A stretch of 64,000 nucleotides of DNA from Vibrio sp. 10N.261.45.E2 (GCF_002875705.1 NZ_MCZZ01000151.1:1-64000); one strand, 5' to 3'. Positions 26,496-35,097 are shown, numbered from the stretch's first letter. Translations and numbers: made by a program. Notes: generated by a model not told the origin, from the letters alone.

Positions 26496-27836
26496 ATGGA
26501 ATCCTATTTAACTCTAATTTTATTTGGTGGCTTTTTAACGCTGTTAATTCTGGGCGCACCAATCACAGTATCACTGGCCGGCGCTTCGATGGCGGCCTAT
26601 ATGTTGCTCGACAAAAATCCCATCGCACTGGTACAAATCGCATTTACTTCGGTAGGTAACTTCCCGCTCATGGCACTGCCAGCCTTTGTGCTTGCGGGCG
26701 CATTAATGGAGGCGGCAGGGATCTCCAAACGTCTGGTAGATATCGCTGAAAGCTTAGCTGGGCCCGTAACAGGTGGCCTGGGCGCAGCAACCGTAATGGC
26801 GTGTCTTTTCTTTGGTGCTATCTCAGGTTCGGGCCCTGCAACAACCGCAGCGGTCGGCATGCTAATGGTGCCCGCGATGGTGAAGCGTGACTACGATAAG
26901 AGCTACGCATCGGCCGTTACAGCTGCATCCGGAGGGTTGGGTATTATCATCCCACCATCCATTCCTTTAGTTATCTTTGGTATTTCTGCAATGGGCTTAA
27001 TGGCACCACCAGAAGCCATTGCTCAACACGGCCAGTTTGCTTCTTTGTCGATCCCAAAACTGTTTGTCGCAGGGGTTGTGCCGGGCTTCATCATGGCATC
27101 GACACTTGTGGTGACCAACTACTTCATTGCTAAGCGTGAAGGCTATAAAGGACTAACTGAGACATGGTCGTTTGGCGATGTAAGGCATTACTTACGTCGC
27201 GGGTTATGGTCGATATTAGCGCCGTTCTTGATTCTTGGCGGTATCTACAGCGGTATGTTTACACCAACAGAATCCGCGGTTGTAGCGATATTCTACTCGT
27301 TGTTTGTTGGGTTGTTCATTCACCGCGAACTGTCGTTTAAAAGTGTGATGAAATCTCTGTCGACCACGACATGGATCACTGGGCGTGTGTTGTTGATCCT
27401 CTTTGCCGCTACCGTGTTTGGACGTTTGTTGATCGAGCAAAAGATCCCCGTAGTGGTGGCGGAATCGCTACTTAGTTTCACCGATAACATGTACATGGTG
27501 TGGGCGCTAACCATTACCTTGTTGTTGTTCATCGGCATGTTCATGGAAACCTTAGCGGCCATCATGATCATCGTGCCAGTGTTACTACCAATCATGTACA
27601 TGCTAGGTGCTGATCCTACTCACGTGGGCATTGTGGTGGTGTGTACCTTATCGATAGGTTTTGCAACGCCGCCACTTGGAGAGAATATCTTTGTCGCCTC
27701 GGGCATAGGGGGCTCAACGGTTGAGCAGATCACCGCGAAGATCCATCCCTTTGTACTTGCTTCTGTTGTGGGTGTTTTCGTTATCGCTTTCTTCCCACAA
27801 ATTACGCTTTGGCTACCGTCCTTAGTCGGCTATTAG
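26496..27836 (+). CDS. tauM: TRAP transporter large membrane subunit
   Basis: DctM-family permease of 446 residues with about 12 hydrophobic segments. It shows typical blocks: LMALPAFVLAGALMEAAGIS, FGAISGSGPATTAAVGMLMVPAM (about 108-130), SGGLGIIIPPSIPLVIFGI and GMFTPTESAVVAIFYSLFVG. These are the duplicated substrate and sodium-binding hairpins of the family. The next gene begins 12 bases after its stop, so they share a transcript. Specificity for taurine is inferred from tauXY upstream. Confidence 0.9.
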   Translation: MESYLTLILFGGFLTLLILGAPITVSLAGASMAAYMLLDKNPIALVQIAFTSVGNFPLMALPAFVLAGALMEAAGISKRLVDIAESLAGPVTGGLGAATVMACLFFGAISGSGPATTAAVGMLMVPAMVKRDYDKSYASAVTAASGGLGIIIPPSIPLVIFGISAMGLMAPPEAIAQHGQFASLSIPKLFVAGVVPGFIMASTLVVTNYFIAKREGYKGLTETWSFGDVRHYLRRGLWSILAPFLILGGIYSGMFTPTESAVVAIFYSLFVGLFIHRELSFKSVMKSLSTTTWITGRVLLILFAATVFGRLLIEQKIPVVVAESLLSFTDNMYMVWALTITLLLFIGMFMETLAAIMIIVPVLLPIMYMLGADPTHVGIVVVCTLSIGFATPPLGENIFVASGIGGSTVEQITAKIHPFVLASVVGVFVIAFFPQITLWLPSLVGY

Positions 27837-27847
27837 GAGAGAGAACC

Positions 27848-28768
27848 ATGAATTTATCCAGAATCATCCTCATTGGTTGTGTCGTGTTTGCTGTAGTGAG
27901 TGGCATGAGTTTACGTGCCGAACACTCTGAAACAGAGAAAGAAGCCAAGCCTGTCAATGTGCTTGATATCTCAGAACCACATGTTGTCAGCAAAGCTGAA
28001 AGAAGAGCCAAAACCTTGCTTGCGAAGGCAGTAGTCTACGTCCAAAAAGAGGGGGACGATAGCGTTAAAGATTTCATGAGTGACCCTGAATATATCGATG
28101 GGGAGCTTTATGTGTTTGCTTTGGGCATCGATGGCCAATTCCTTGCCAGTGGCGGTTCTTCGATGGTGTTGGTGGGTGACAGTGTTTTAGATACGCAAGA
28201 CGTCTACGGCAATCCTTTTTTCCGTGAAATGATAACCAAAGCGGTACACAACGGCTTCGGTGAAGTTCAGTACCATTGGACTAACCCGACCGATCGCATG
28301 GGTGAACCTAAAACGACTTTCTTTGAGCGTGTCGGTGACGTGATTGTTGCCGTGGGGTATTACCCAGAACGTTCGAGTGCGACCGAGGCAAAGAGTTTAC
28401 TGGCGAGAGCGCTGACCGCAATTGTTGAGTCGGAGCAACAAAGCCTTGCCGAGTTTAATGACGCTGAAGGCAGCTTTGTGGAAGGGGATTTATATGTGTT
28501 TGTGATGGACATGAACTCTGGAAAGCTGCTTGCACACGGTGTTTCTCCTGAACTTATCGGTCGTTCACACAGCGAAATTCTAAGCCCTGACGATAAGCCG
28601 ATTCTCACTGAGATGTTAAACCTAGCCAAAGAAAATGGTCGTGGCGTTTACACCTATCGATGGTTAAACCCGCTGTCGAGCAAAGTGGAAACTAAGCACA
28701 CTTACTATCGAGTGATCGACAATAAGTTGGTTGGGGTCGGTTATTACACAAATTCAAACAACACATAA
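27848..28768 (+). CDS. Periplasmic double-Cache sensor-like protein
   Basis: A 306-residue exported protein: one N-terminal signal or anchor (about 1-22), then two similar Cache-type domains and nothing else. The repeats align by eye. The first has GELYVFALGIDGQFLASGG, a GEVQYHWTNP segment and VIVAVGYYPE. The second has GDLYVFVMDMNSGKLLAHG, a GVYTYRWLNP segment and KLVGVGYYTN. Cache domains bind small ligands in the periplasm, usually as part of chemoreceptors or kinases. Here there is no signalling output domain. It lies 12 bases after tauM, so it is probably part of the uptake operon and may bind the same substrate or an associated sensor. The ATG at 27848 has GGAGAGAG. Confidence 0.75.
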   Translation: MNLSRIILIGCVVFAVVSGMSLRAEHSETEKEAKPVNVLDISEPHVVSKAERRAKTLLAKAVVYVQKEGDDSVKDFMSDPEYIDGELYVFALGIDGQFLASGGSSMVLVGDSVLDTQDVYGNPFFREMITKAVHNGFGEVQYHWTNPTDRMGEPKTTFFERVGDVIVAVGYYPERSSATEAKSLLARALTAIVESEQQSLAEFNDAEGSFVEGDLYVFVMDMNSGKLLAHGVSPELIGRSHSEILSPDDKPILTEMLNLAKENGRGVYTYRWLNPLSSKVETKHTYYRVIDNKLVGVGYYTNSNNT

Positions 28769-28782
28769 ACGCGTTTTTTCTG

Positions 28783-28817
28783 AGCCTTCAGCCCATATAG
28801 ATAAAGGGCTGGGGGCT
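28783..28817 (+). terminator. Terminator of the TRAP/Cache operon
   Basis: AGCCTTCAGCCC pairs with GGGCTGGGGGCT (two G-T pairs), followed by a short AT-rich run. Confidence 0.6.
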
Positions 28818-28855
28818 AAAAATACCTGTTTGTGTAAAAAAGCAATTTAGTAAAA

Positions 28856-28868
28856 TTCACACTGTGAA
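28856..28868. promoter_or_regulatory. Palindromic site upstream of the malate-synthase-like gene
   Basis: TTCACACTGTGAA is a perfect palindrome, followed 8 bases later by a second TGTGAAATT half. It lies about 137 bases before the 29005 gene. A regulator site is plausible; family unknown. Confidence 0.35.
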
Positions 28869-29004
28869 ATTTTTGTTGTGAAATTGCTTCAAAAATACAA
28901 GTAGTATGAAAAACATGGAAACCACACAGTAAAGAACAATTTTGAAAAGGGTCAATTGGGATGTTTGACCTAAATGAAATTTAAAGCCGTACGAGGGATA
29001 GACT

Positions 29005-29577
29005 ATGAATATGCTGACACTAGACAAAACAGAACTTCACAGAAACCATTCAACATTTATTGCTGAAGCTGTCTTTGCCGTCGAAATGGTGAAAGCAGAT
29101 AAGCAACTCGAAAAACAAAAAATGGCGAAACAGTTGCTTGATACTCTATTTCCTCTGGAGACTGGTTCACACGAAGATGTAGTGAGCTATGAAATCGACT
29201 ACCGACACGTTCAGGTTTATTTCAAAAATGGCGAACATACAGGACTGAAAAGAGCGAAACACTTTGTGGCTTACACTGGTGATAAATCGAAGCCTTCAGC
29301 CATCCTTTTCCGTGATGAAAGCGGTACACACGTTGAAGTCACAATCGGCGCTCGTAAAGGCACTGGGCGTCTAGAGCTTGTTGATATTCAGGACATTCAA
29401 CTAGAGACATGCACTACGTTTGGTCAAATTGAGGCTAGCCGCTCTTCTGGTATCCGTCACTGGGTTAGCTTGGTAAAAGGCGATGATAGCGGTCGCCCTA
29501 ATGCATCCAGTGAAGACAAAGAGTTCACGGCGAAAAATGGTGAAGACTATAACCTAGGTTTTTGCTTCGCGATTTAA
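29005..29577 (+). CDS. Stand-alone protein resembling an internal part of malate synthase G
   Basis: A 190-residue protein of no named family that I recognise. Compared by eye with GlcB of this same window, residues 55-135 follow GlcB about 186-270: SHEDVVSYEI / SHKDVTKYSI, FKNGE / LDNGE, VAYTGDKSKPSAIL / IGYQGDASAPSCIL, and HVEVTIG / HIEIQID. A second match is RHWVSLVKGD / RNWLGLMKGD. The catalytic stretch MDCEDS of GlcB is replaced by FGQIEA, and the rest of the TIM barrel is absent. The first 50 residues are a charged helix. It is preceded by AGGGA and has its own terminator, so it looks like a real gene. It is not expected to have malate synthase activity; a binding or regulatory role is possible. 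Confidence 0.7.
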   Translation: MNMLTLDKTELHRNHSTFIAEAVFAVEMVKADKQLEKQKMAKQLLDTLFPLETGSHEDVVSYEIDYRHVQVYFKNGEHTGLKRAKHFVAYTGDKSKPSAILFRDESGTHVEVTIGARKGTGRLELVDIQDIQLETCTTFGQIEASRSSGIRHWVSLVKGDDSGRPNASSEDKEFTAKNGEDYNLGFCFAI

Positions 29578-29665
29578 TGTGCTGTCTTTGTAATATCCAG
29601 TGCTGCTCTGTTAGACGTAGCACTGATATCTGAACACAGATTTCTCTTTTACCTTTGGTAATTTT

Positions 29666-29691
29666 CCCCGCCCCTATAGCGGGGCTTTTTT
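29666..29691 (+). terminator. Terminator of the malate-synthase-like gene
   Basis: CCCCGC / GCGGGG stem with a 7-base loop, followed by CTTTTTT. Confidence 0.85.
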
Positions 29692-29898
29692 ATTAGAGCT
29701 ATAAGTAAATTGGGCAAATGATAAAATTATCTGTAGAAAGTTTGGTAAGAATTTTACAGTGCGTCATTTTAATTTAAGGTATTGTATTTAAAGGTTTTTG
29801 TTGTTTTATTTTATTCTGTTTTTACTGGCTTAACTATCACTATCAACGGAGGTTTGGGTAACTATTGAGCTAAAAATCCGTCAAAATGCTTTGAGCTG

Positions 29899-29907
29899 TG
29901 CTATAAT
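29899..29907 (+). promoter_or_regulatory. Extended -10 promoter of the BCCT gene
   Basis: TGCTATAAT is a perfect extended -10 element. No good -35 is seen 16-18 bases upstream, as is common with this promoter type. Transcription would start near 29914. Confidence 0.65.
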
Positions 29908-29913
29908 GTGCGC

Positions 29914-30062
29914 CTTGGGATTGAGCCAGTAAGACCGAATATCACTAAATATAGTGATTTTTATCGCCTTTATTTCGGTGATACGGCGAGCCAATCAAGT
30001 AGTAATTGGATACGGAGAGCGTCCTTATATTCGTTGATTCGGATATGCGAACATCATAATTT
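29914..30062 (+). promoter_or_regulatory. Structured 5' leader of the BCCT gene
   Basis: A leader of about 150 bases with a 7-bp hairpin ATCACTA/TAGTGAT (29941-29958) followed by TTTTT. An outer pairing GATTG/CAATC could close a larger structure. No known riboswitch is recognised. Confidence 0.35.
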
Positions 30063-31670
30063 ATGAGTTTTAAATCAAAAAAATACAGTATTGATTCTAC
30101 TGACTATCAAGTTGGTCAAGATAACGTCAGTAAATGGGGCATGGATGTCCATAACACAGTCTTCGTAGCCTCAGTAGGCTTATCTCTTCTCTTCATCATC
30201 ACTCTTCTTGCTCTTCCTCCTGCAGATGCCAAAGCGGCAATTGATTCTATCAAGGGTGCTGTTTTATCAAAGTTTGACTTCCTGTTTATGTGGGGAGCCA
30301 ACATCATGCTAATTTTTGCCGTTATTCTTGCATTCTCACCTCTAGGTAAAGTTCGCCTAGGTGGCGAAGACGCGACGGCGGACTATTCAATGTCATCTTG
30401 GATTGCGATGTTATTCGCAGCAGGCATGGGTATTGGACTTATTTTCTGGGGTGTTGCAGAGCCAACTGCGTTCTTCTCGAACTGGTTCGGAACGCCACTC
30501 GATGCAGAACCTTTTACAGAAGCGGGCCGTGAACTGGCACTTGGTGCGACTGTATTCCACTGGGGTTTCCATGCTTGGGCTATCTATGGCATGACGGCAC
30601 TTTGTCTTGCGTATTTTGTGTACAACAAAGGTTTGCCGCTATCAATGCGCTCTGTGTTTTACCCAATTCTGGGTGAACGAGTTTGGGGTAAAACGGGTGA
30701 TGTTATTGATGTACTAACGGTACTGGTTACCCTGTTTGGCCTTGCGACTTCATTGGGCTTAGGTGGTACACAAGCAGCAAGTGGTATCAGCCACGTGTTT
30801 GGCTTGGACAACAACATCTTCCTTCAGCAATCGATCATCGTTTTGATCATGGGCTTAGCGATCATCTCTGTGCTACGTGGTATGGACGGTGGTGTTAAGT
30901 TCCTAAGTAACCTAAACATGGTTATTGCGTTCGTATTCCTTGGTCTGATCGCTGTTCTGAACTTCACTACTGTGCTTGATTCTGTCGCGACTGCTGTAAC
31001 GGGTTATGCGAAAAACATCATTGCATTGAGCCAAAGCTCCGGCCGTGAAGATACAACATGGTTGCATGGTTGGACTGTGTTCTACTGGGCATGGTGGGTT
31101 GCGTATGCACCGTTCTTCGGTATGTTCGTAGCGCGTATTTCTAAGGGGCGTACGGTTCGTGAGTTCCTACTTTGCGTACTGATTATCCCAACACTGGTAA
31201 CGTCGGCTTGGATGTCGATCTTCGGTGGTGTGGCTATCGAGCAAGTAATTAATCATGTAGGACAACTTGGCCTCGACCAAGGTATCACAGACGTATCTTT
31301 AAGCTTGTTCTACATGCTAGACGCTTACCAGTTTGGTAGCATTCTATCGGTTATTGCAGTTGCATTGATCATCGTGTTCTTCGTTACAACCCTAGACTCA
31401 GGTTCTATTGTTATTGATGGTATGACGGCGGGTGGTAAGCTTGAAGTACCAGTGAAACAAAAAGTGGTTTGGGCGGTTATTTCAGGTGCTATCGCAATGG
31501 TGATGTTGTGGATTGGTGGTACTCAATCTATCCAAGCACTGCAATCGATCACGATCATTGCAGCACTGCCGTTTACGATCATTCTTCTGATTGGCTGTTT
31601 CAGCTTGTTGAAAGGTCTACTGACTGAAGTAGATAAAGGACAGGCAAGCGTTGGCGAAACAGCGAAATAA
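30063..31670 (+). CDS. BCCT family transporter (betaine/choline/carnitine type)
   Basis: A secondary transporter for quaternary amines, 535 residues with 12 hydrophobic segments. The family glycine-rich motif is AAGMGIGLIFWGVAEPT at about 118-134. The aromatic substrate box is in VFHWGFHAWAIYG and in TVFYWAWWVAYAPFFGMFVARISKGRTVREF (about 340-370). The cytoplasmic ends are short, so an osmosensing C-terminal extension like that of BetP is absent. Likely substrates are glycine betaine or related solutes. Taurine cannot be excluded given the neighbouring genes. A terminator pair follows. Confidence 0.88.
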   Translation: MSFKSKKYSIDSTDYQVGQDNVSKWGMDVHNTVFVASVGLSLLFIITLLALPPADAKAAIDSIKGAVLSKFDFLFMWGANIMLIFAVILAFSPLGKVRLGGEDATADYSMSSWIAMLFAAGMGIGLIFWGVAEPTAFFSNWFGTPLDAEPFTEAGRELALGATVFHWGFHAWAIYGMTALCLAYFVYNKGLPLSMRSVFYPILGERVWGKTGDVIDVLTVLVTLFGLATSLGLGGTQAASGISHVFGLDNNIFLQQSIIVLIMGLAIISVLRGMDGGVKFLSNLNMVIAFVFLGLIAVLNFTTVLDSVATAVTGYAKNIIALSQSSGREDTTWLHGWTVFYWAWWVAYAPFFGMFVARISKGRTVREFLLCVLIIPTLVTSAWMSIFGGVAIEQVINHVGQLGLDQGITDVSLSLFYMLDAYQFGSILSVIAVALIIVFFVTTLDSGSIVIDGMTAGGKLEVPVKQKVVWAVISGAIAMVMLWIGGTQSIQALQSITIIAALPFTIILLIGCFSLLKGLLTEVDKGQASVGETAK

Positions 31671-31734
31671 AGTAACTAAGTTGTGAGTAAGTAATTTGGT
31701 CATTACTTACTTCAGACGAAGCGTTATTTCAAAG

Positions 31735-31765
31735 CTCCTTTGCACAGTGTGTAAGGGAGTTTTTT
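31735..31765 (+). terminator. Terminator of the BCCT gene
   Basis: CTCCTTTGCAC pairs with GTGTAAGGGAG (with G-T pairs), followed by TTTTTT. A smaller hairpin GTAAGTAAT/ATTACTTAC lies just upstream. Confidence 0.8.
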
Positions 31766-31785
31766 ATGCTCGTTAATAAGAAATA

Positions 31786-31819
31786 AAAAGCCACAAATGA
31801 TTCATCACTTGTGGCTTTT
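31786..31819 (-). terminator. Terminator of the M14 peptidase gene
   Basis: AAAAGCCACAA and TTGTGGCTTTT form a perfect stem. It can act in both directions and lies 40 bases beyond the minus-strand stop. Confidence 0.85.
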
Positions 31820-31858
31820 CTCAACTTTAATCTAGTTCACTACAGTTGAATTAGTCGC

Positions 31859-32785
31859 TTATGCATTTAATTCGTTTTGAATTACGTAATCCAAAGCACC
31901 GACTACCGCAGCAACTTGAGCGTCGTTACACTCTTCGTCTGTCACTTTATCGCTGTCCGGGTAAACCTCAGTGGTTGTTCCGTACTTACATTCTGTCACA
32001 CCACCACATAAGCCAAGCTTCTTCATTGGGTAGTTAATTACACCATGTTGGGTAACTTCAGAACCAATGATCTTACCGTCCGCGTCAGCTGGTGCAATGT
32101 GGGTTACTTTTTCAACTGAAGCAATCACTGCCGCTTGGAATTCAGGCTGTGGGTTTTCTGTATCGCCAACCGTGTAGAAACCGTCTGGGATCATACCTTC
32201 AATGTACTCAATACCATCACGAGCTGCGAGTGCAGGTCGGAATTCTGTTTCATCTGAGTCCGTTGTTTCGTGTAGGTCAACGTGAACCAAGATCTTTGGT
32301 AAAGAAGCGACTAGAGCACGTAGGTTTGCTGACTCTTCTGCAGGCGTACCATCGTAGAACGAGCGGTTTGGATCAACAGCATTAGGATTCCAACGGTTGA
32401 TCACTTCGTAGCCCCAAGGGCTCACACAAGGTGCAACAACAATGTTGAAGTGCGTTGAGTATTGTTCCGCTTGAGTTTCGGCGAATTTGATCGCGCCATG
32501 CACACCACTGGTTTCGTAACCGTGAACACCACCGGTTACAAGGATAGTTGGTTTTAATGCATCCCAGTTTTTGCTCTTGATTGCGAAAAGCGGGAAGCGA
32601 GCTTCATCGTAGCTCAGCGCGCCGTATTGTTCGATGTCAAAGCGGTCTGCCAATGCTTGGATTTTGGGCACGACTTCTTGCTGGTATTCACGCTTAACGG
32701 TTCTTTGAGCGAACCATGCTTGACGTTCTGCTTGTTGCCATTTTTTTCCAGGTTCACCGATAGGGTAGCTGTATTCACTTTTCAT
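31859..32785 (-). CDS. M14-type zinc carboxypeptidase
   Basis: A 308-residue cytoplasmic protein of the M14 carboxypeptidase/succinylglutamate-desuccinylase superfamily. Zinc ligands are in GGVHGYETSG (His and Glu, about 87-95) and in the strand ending VDLHETTDSDE (His near 172). The substrate-binding segment NRWNPNAVDPNRSFYDG (about 132-148) has the family Asn-Arg pair. A late Glu in GGVTECKYG is the likely catalytic residue. It has no signal peptide, so its substrates are probably intracellular peptides or N-acyl amino acids. The ribosome site is weak. It is divergent from a DUF808 gene. Confidence 0.82.
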   Translation of the reverse strand: MKSEYSYPIGEPGKKWQQAERQAWFAQRTVKREYQQEVVPKIQALADRFDIEQYGALSYDEARFPLFAIKSKNWDALKPTILVTGGVHGYETSGVHGAIKFAETQAEQYSTHFNIVVAPCVSPWGYEVINRWNPNAVDPNRSFYDGTPAEESANLRALVASLPKILVHVDLHETTDSDETEFRPALAARDGIEYIEGMIPDGFYTVGDTENPQPEFQAAVIASVEKVTHIAPADADGKIIGSEVTQHGVINYPMKKLGLCGGVTECKYGTTTEVYPDSDKVTDEECNDAQVAAVVGALDYVIQNELNA

Positions 32786-32959
32786 CTATACTTTTTCTTT
32801 TATGTTCGTGAAAGATGAAGACAGACTAGTCCTGTCTAGCAGCGGCGGCAATAGAAAACACAATTTGAGACTTTATTTTTTACAGACCCATAACTTTGAT
32901 GAGTGAATTGATGGTGTAACATTTAATCAATTGTTTAATCCCCTAAAAGAGACCATAAA

Positions 32960-33865
32960 ATGGCTGGAGCAAGTTTATTAGCGCTATTGGATGACATTGC
33001 AACTGTACTGGATGATGTCGCATTGATGTCTAAGGTGGCAGCGAAAAAAACCGCTGGCGTGTTGGGAGATGACTTAGCACTTAACGCTCAGCAGGTATCA
33101 GGTGTATCTGCTGAAAGAGAAATCCCAGTGGTATGGGCGGTTGCCAAAGGCTCATTTAAAAACAAGCTGATTTTGGTGCCAGCGGCATTATTGATCAGCG
33201 CTTTCATTCCTTGGTTGATCATGCCATTGCTGTTAATTGGTGGCTTATTTCTTTGTTTCGAAGGGGCTGAGAAGATCTTAGAAAAGTTCTTCCCGCATGC
33301 CCACCAAGATGACGACAAAGGAGATGAAGATAAAACCGGTGAGTCCATTGAGGACTATGAGAAGAGAAAGGTTAAAGGCGCAATTCGTACCGACTTCATC
33401 TTATCCGCAGAAATCATTGTGATTGCTCTGGGTACCGTGACGGGGACCAGCATCTTGACCCAGATTATTGTCGTTAGCTTGATTGCTGTCGTGATGACGA
33501 TTGGTGTCTATGGCTTGGTTGCAGGGATAGTGAAGTTGGATGACTTAGGTTTCTATCTTCAACGTACATCTGACGGTAGCTCAGTCAAAACAAAGCTTGG
33601 CAATGGGCTTGTTTCCTTTGCGCCAAAGTTAATGAAGATGCTTGCTGTTGTCGGTACGGCTGCCATGTTCTTGGTTGGTGGTGGTATCGTGGTTCATAAC
33701 GTTCCTGCGATTCATCATTTGATTGAACCTATCATCATGGACTTCAGTGGGCATACGATAGCGACTGCAGTTGTTCCCACTTTGTTGAATGGCGTGATTG
33801 GTGTAGTAGCAGGGTTACTTGTTGTCGCGGTTTGGAGTGTGATAGAGAAGGTTCGCGGCAAGTAG
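32960..33865 (+). CDS. DUF808 (YedI-like) inner membrane protein
   Basis: A 301-residue membrane protein that begins MAGASLLALLDDIATVLDDVALMSKVAAKKTAGVLGDDLALNAQQVSG, diagnostic of DUF808/YedI. It then has about seven hydrophobic segments, with a charged cytoplasmic loop near 115-145 (DDDKGDEDKTGE). Function of the family is unknown. It is a single gene ending in a strong shared terminator. Confidence 0.88.
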   Translation: MAGASLLALLDDIATVLDDVALMSKVAAKKTAGVLGDDLALNAQQVSGVSAEREIPVVWAVAKGSFKNKLILVPAALLISAFIPWLIMPLLLIGGLFLCFEGAEKILEKFFPHAHQDDDKGDEDKTGESIEDYEKRKVKGAIRTDFILSAEIIVIALGTVTGTSILTQIIVVSLIAVVMTIGVYGLVAGIVKLDDLGFYLQRTSDGSSVKTKLGNGLVSFAPKLMKMLAVVGTAAMFLVGGGIVVHNVPAIHHLIEPIIMDFSGHTIATAVVPTLLNGVIGVVAGLLVVAVWSVIEKVRGK

Positions 33866-33905
33866 GGCTTAAACAACGTCTTAGAGCGTTCCTTTCATAC
33901 ATATT

Positions 33906-33938
33906 AAAAAGGGTCACCATAATCTGGTGACCCTTTTT
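33906..33938. terminator. Bidirectional terminator between DUF808 gene and pyrC
   Basis: AAAAAGGGTCACCA and TGGTGACCCTTTTT form a perfect 14-bp stem with a 5-base loop, serving both convergent genes. Confidence 0.95.
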
Positions 33939-33985
33939 AGTTGAAGTGAAGTATTTACAACGTATTTACTTTGTCTTGCGAGTAC

Positions 33986-35014
33986 TTATTTTACTGACCA
34001 AGCGATCGTCTCGCCGCCACGGATTGGCACAACGATGTCGGAACCGAAAGGCATCGTTTCAGCAACGTTCCACTCTTCTTTGACAAGAGTGATGGTGTCT
34101 GTGTTACGTGGCAAACCGTAGAAGTCAGGGCCATTGTGGCTTGCAAACGCTTCTAGGTTCTCAATCTTACCTTCTAATTCGAACACTTCTGCGTACAGTT
34201 CAACGGCGGCGTGCGCTGTGTAAGAACCTGCACAACCACATGCTGACTCTTTTGCTCCTTTTGCGTGTGGTGCAGAGTCTGTACCCAAGAAGAACTTCTT
34301 GCTACCGCTTGTTGCCGCATCGATAAGTGCTAATTGGTGAGTGTTACGCTTCAAGATCGGAAGGCAGTAGAAGTGTGGCTTAATGCCGCCAACCAACATG
34401 TGGTTACGGTTGTAAAGTAGGTGGTGAGCAGTGATGGTTGCCGCTACGTTGTCGTTCGCGTTCTTAACGAAGTTTGCTGCATCAGCGGTTGTGATGTGCT
34501 CTAGAACAATCTTAAGGTTAGGGAAGTCATTCACAATCGGAGCTAGCACAGTGTCTAGGAACTGCTTCTCACGGTCGAAGATATCAACATCGTGAGTGGT
34601 TACTTCACCGTGAACCAATAGCAACATATCCACTTCTTGCATTGCTTCTAGTACGTGGTAGATCTTTTGCGCTGATGTTACACCAGAATCTGAGTTAGTC
34701 GTCGCACCCGCTGGGTAAAGCTTTGCTGCAACTACGGCGCCAGATTCTTTCGCTTTGCGAATTTCATCAGGTGTTGTGTTATCAGTTAGGTAAAGTGCCA
34801 TTAGAGGCTGGAATTGCTCGCTTGGCTGCTCTGCCATGATGCGTTCACGGTAAGCTAGAGCCATTTCGGTATCGGTTACCGGTGGGATGGTATTTGGCAT
34901 GATTAACGCTCGACCATTGTAGCGGCTGATATCGCGCACTGTATCTTTTAATACTTCGCCATCGCGTAGATGAACGTGCCAGTCGTCAGGACGAGTAATC
35001 GTAAGTTGTGTCAT
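33986..35014 (-). CDS. pyrC: Dihydroorotase
   Basis: Cyclises carbamoyl-aspartate to dihydroorotate in pyrimidine synthesis. It is 342 residues, the short class II type of E. coli. Zinc ligands are in DWHVHLRDG at about 12-20, the carboxylated Lys is in VAAKLYPAGATTNSDSGV near 100, and further His ligands are in LVHGEVT and VLEHITT. The catalytic Asp is in FLGTDSAPHAKGAKE near 250. GGGAG is a good ribosome site. A PurR-like operator lies 62 bases upstream, as for E. coli pyrC. Confidence 0.97.
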   Translation of the reverse strand: MTQLTITRPDDWHVHLRDGEVLKDTVRDISRYNGRALIMPNTIPPVTDTEMALAYRERIMAEQPSEQFQPLMALYLTDNTTPDEIRKAKESGAVVAAKLYPAGATTNSDSGVTSAQKIYHVLEAMQEVDMLLLVHGEVTTHDVDIFDREKQFLDTVLAPIVNDFPNLKIVLEHITTADAANFVKNANDNVAATITAHHLLYNRNHMLVGGIKPHFYCLPILKRNTHQLALIDAATSGSKKFFLGTDSAPHAKGAKESACGCAGSYTAHAAVELYAEVFELEGKIENLEAFASHNGPDFYGLPRNTDTITLVKEEWNVAETMPFGSDIVVPIRGGETIAWSVK

Positions 35015-35050
35015 TGAAGGCTCCCACCATTTGAAGTGTTTTGTAGTTGG

Positions 35051-35097
35051 AGCCTAAACTCGGCGAAATCTGTGAAAGCAATCGCTTACGTTTAGGC
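35051..35097 (-). promoter_or_regulatory. Inverted repeat enclosing the pyrC operator
   Basis: GCCTAAAC and GTTTAGGC are perfect 8-base arms around the PurR-like site. In the pyrC transcript this would make a large leader hairpin, if transcription begins upstream of it. Confidence 0.4.
35076..35091 (-). promoter_or_regulatory. Candidate PurR operator of pyrC
   Basis: AAGCAATCGCTTACGT (reverse ACGTAAGCGATTGCTT) matches the PurR consensus ACGCAAACGTTTGCGT at 12 of 16 positions, including the central CG. E. coli pyrC is known to be PurR-regulated. Confidence 0.6.

Larger units (their letters stand above)
29578..30062. other. Intergenic region with terminator and BCCT leader
   Basis: This 485-base gap holds the terminator of the preceding gene (29666-29691), an AT-rich stretch, an extended -10 promoter and a leader of about 150 bases before the BCCT gene. 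No ORF is convincing. Confidence 0.6.

Noticed and set aside
28856..28868. TTCACACTGTGAA as a CRP site
   Set aside because: The half-site order is the reverse of CRP (TGTGA-N6-TCACA) and the spacing is wrong; kept only as a generic palindrome.
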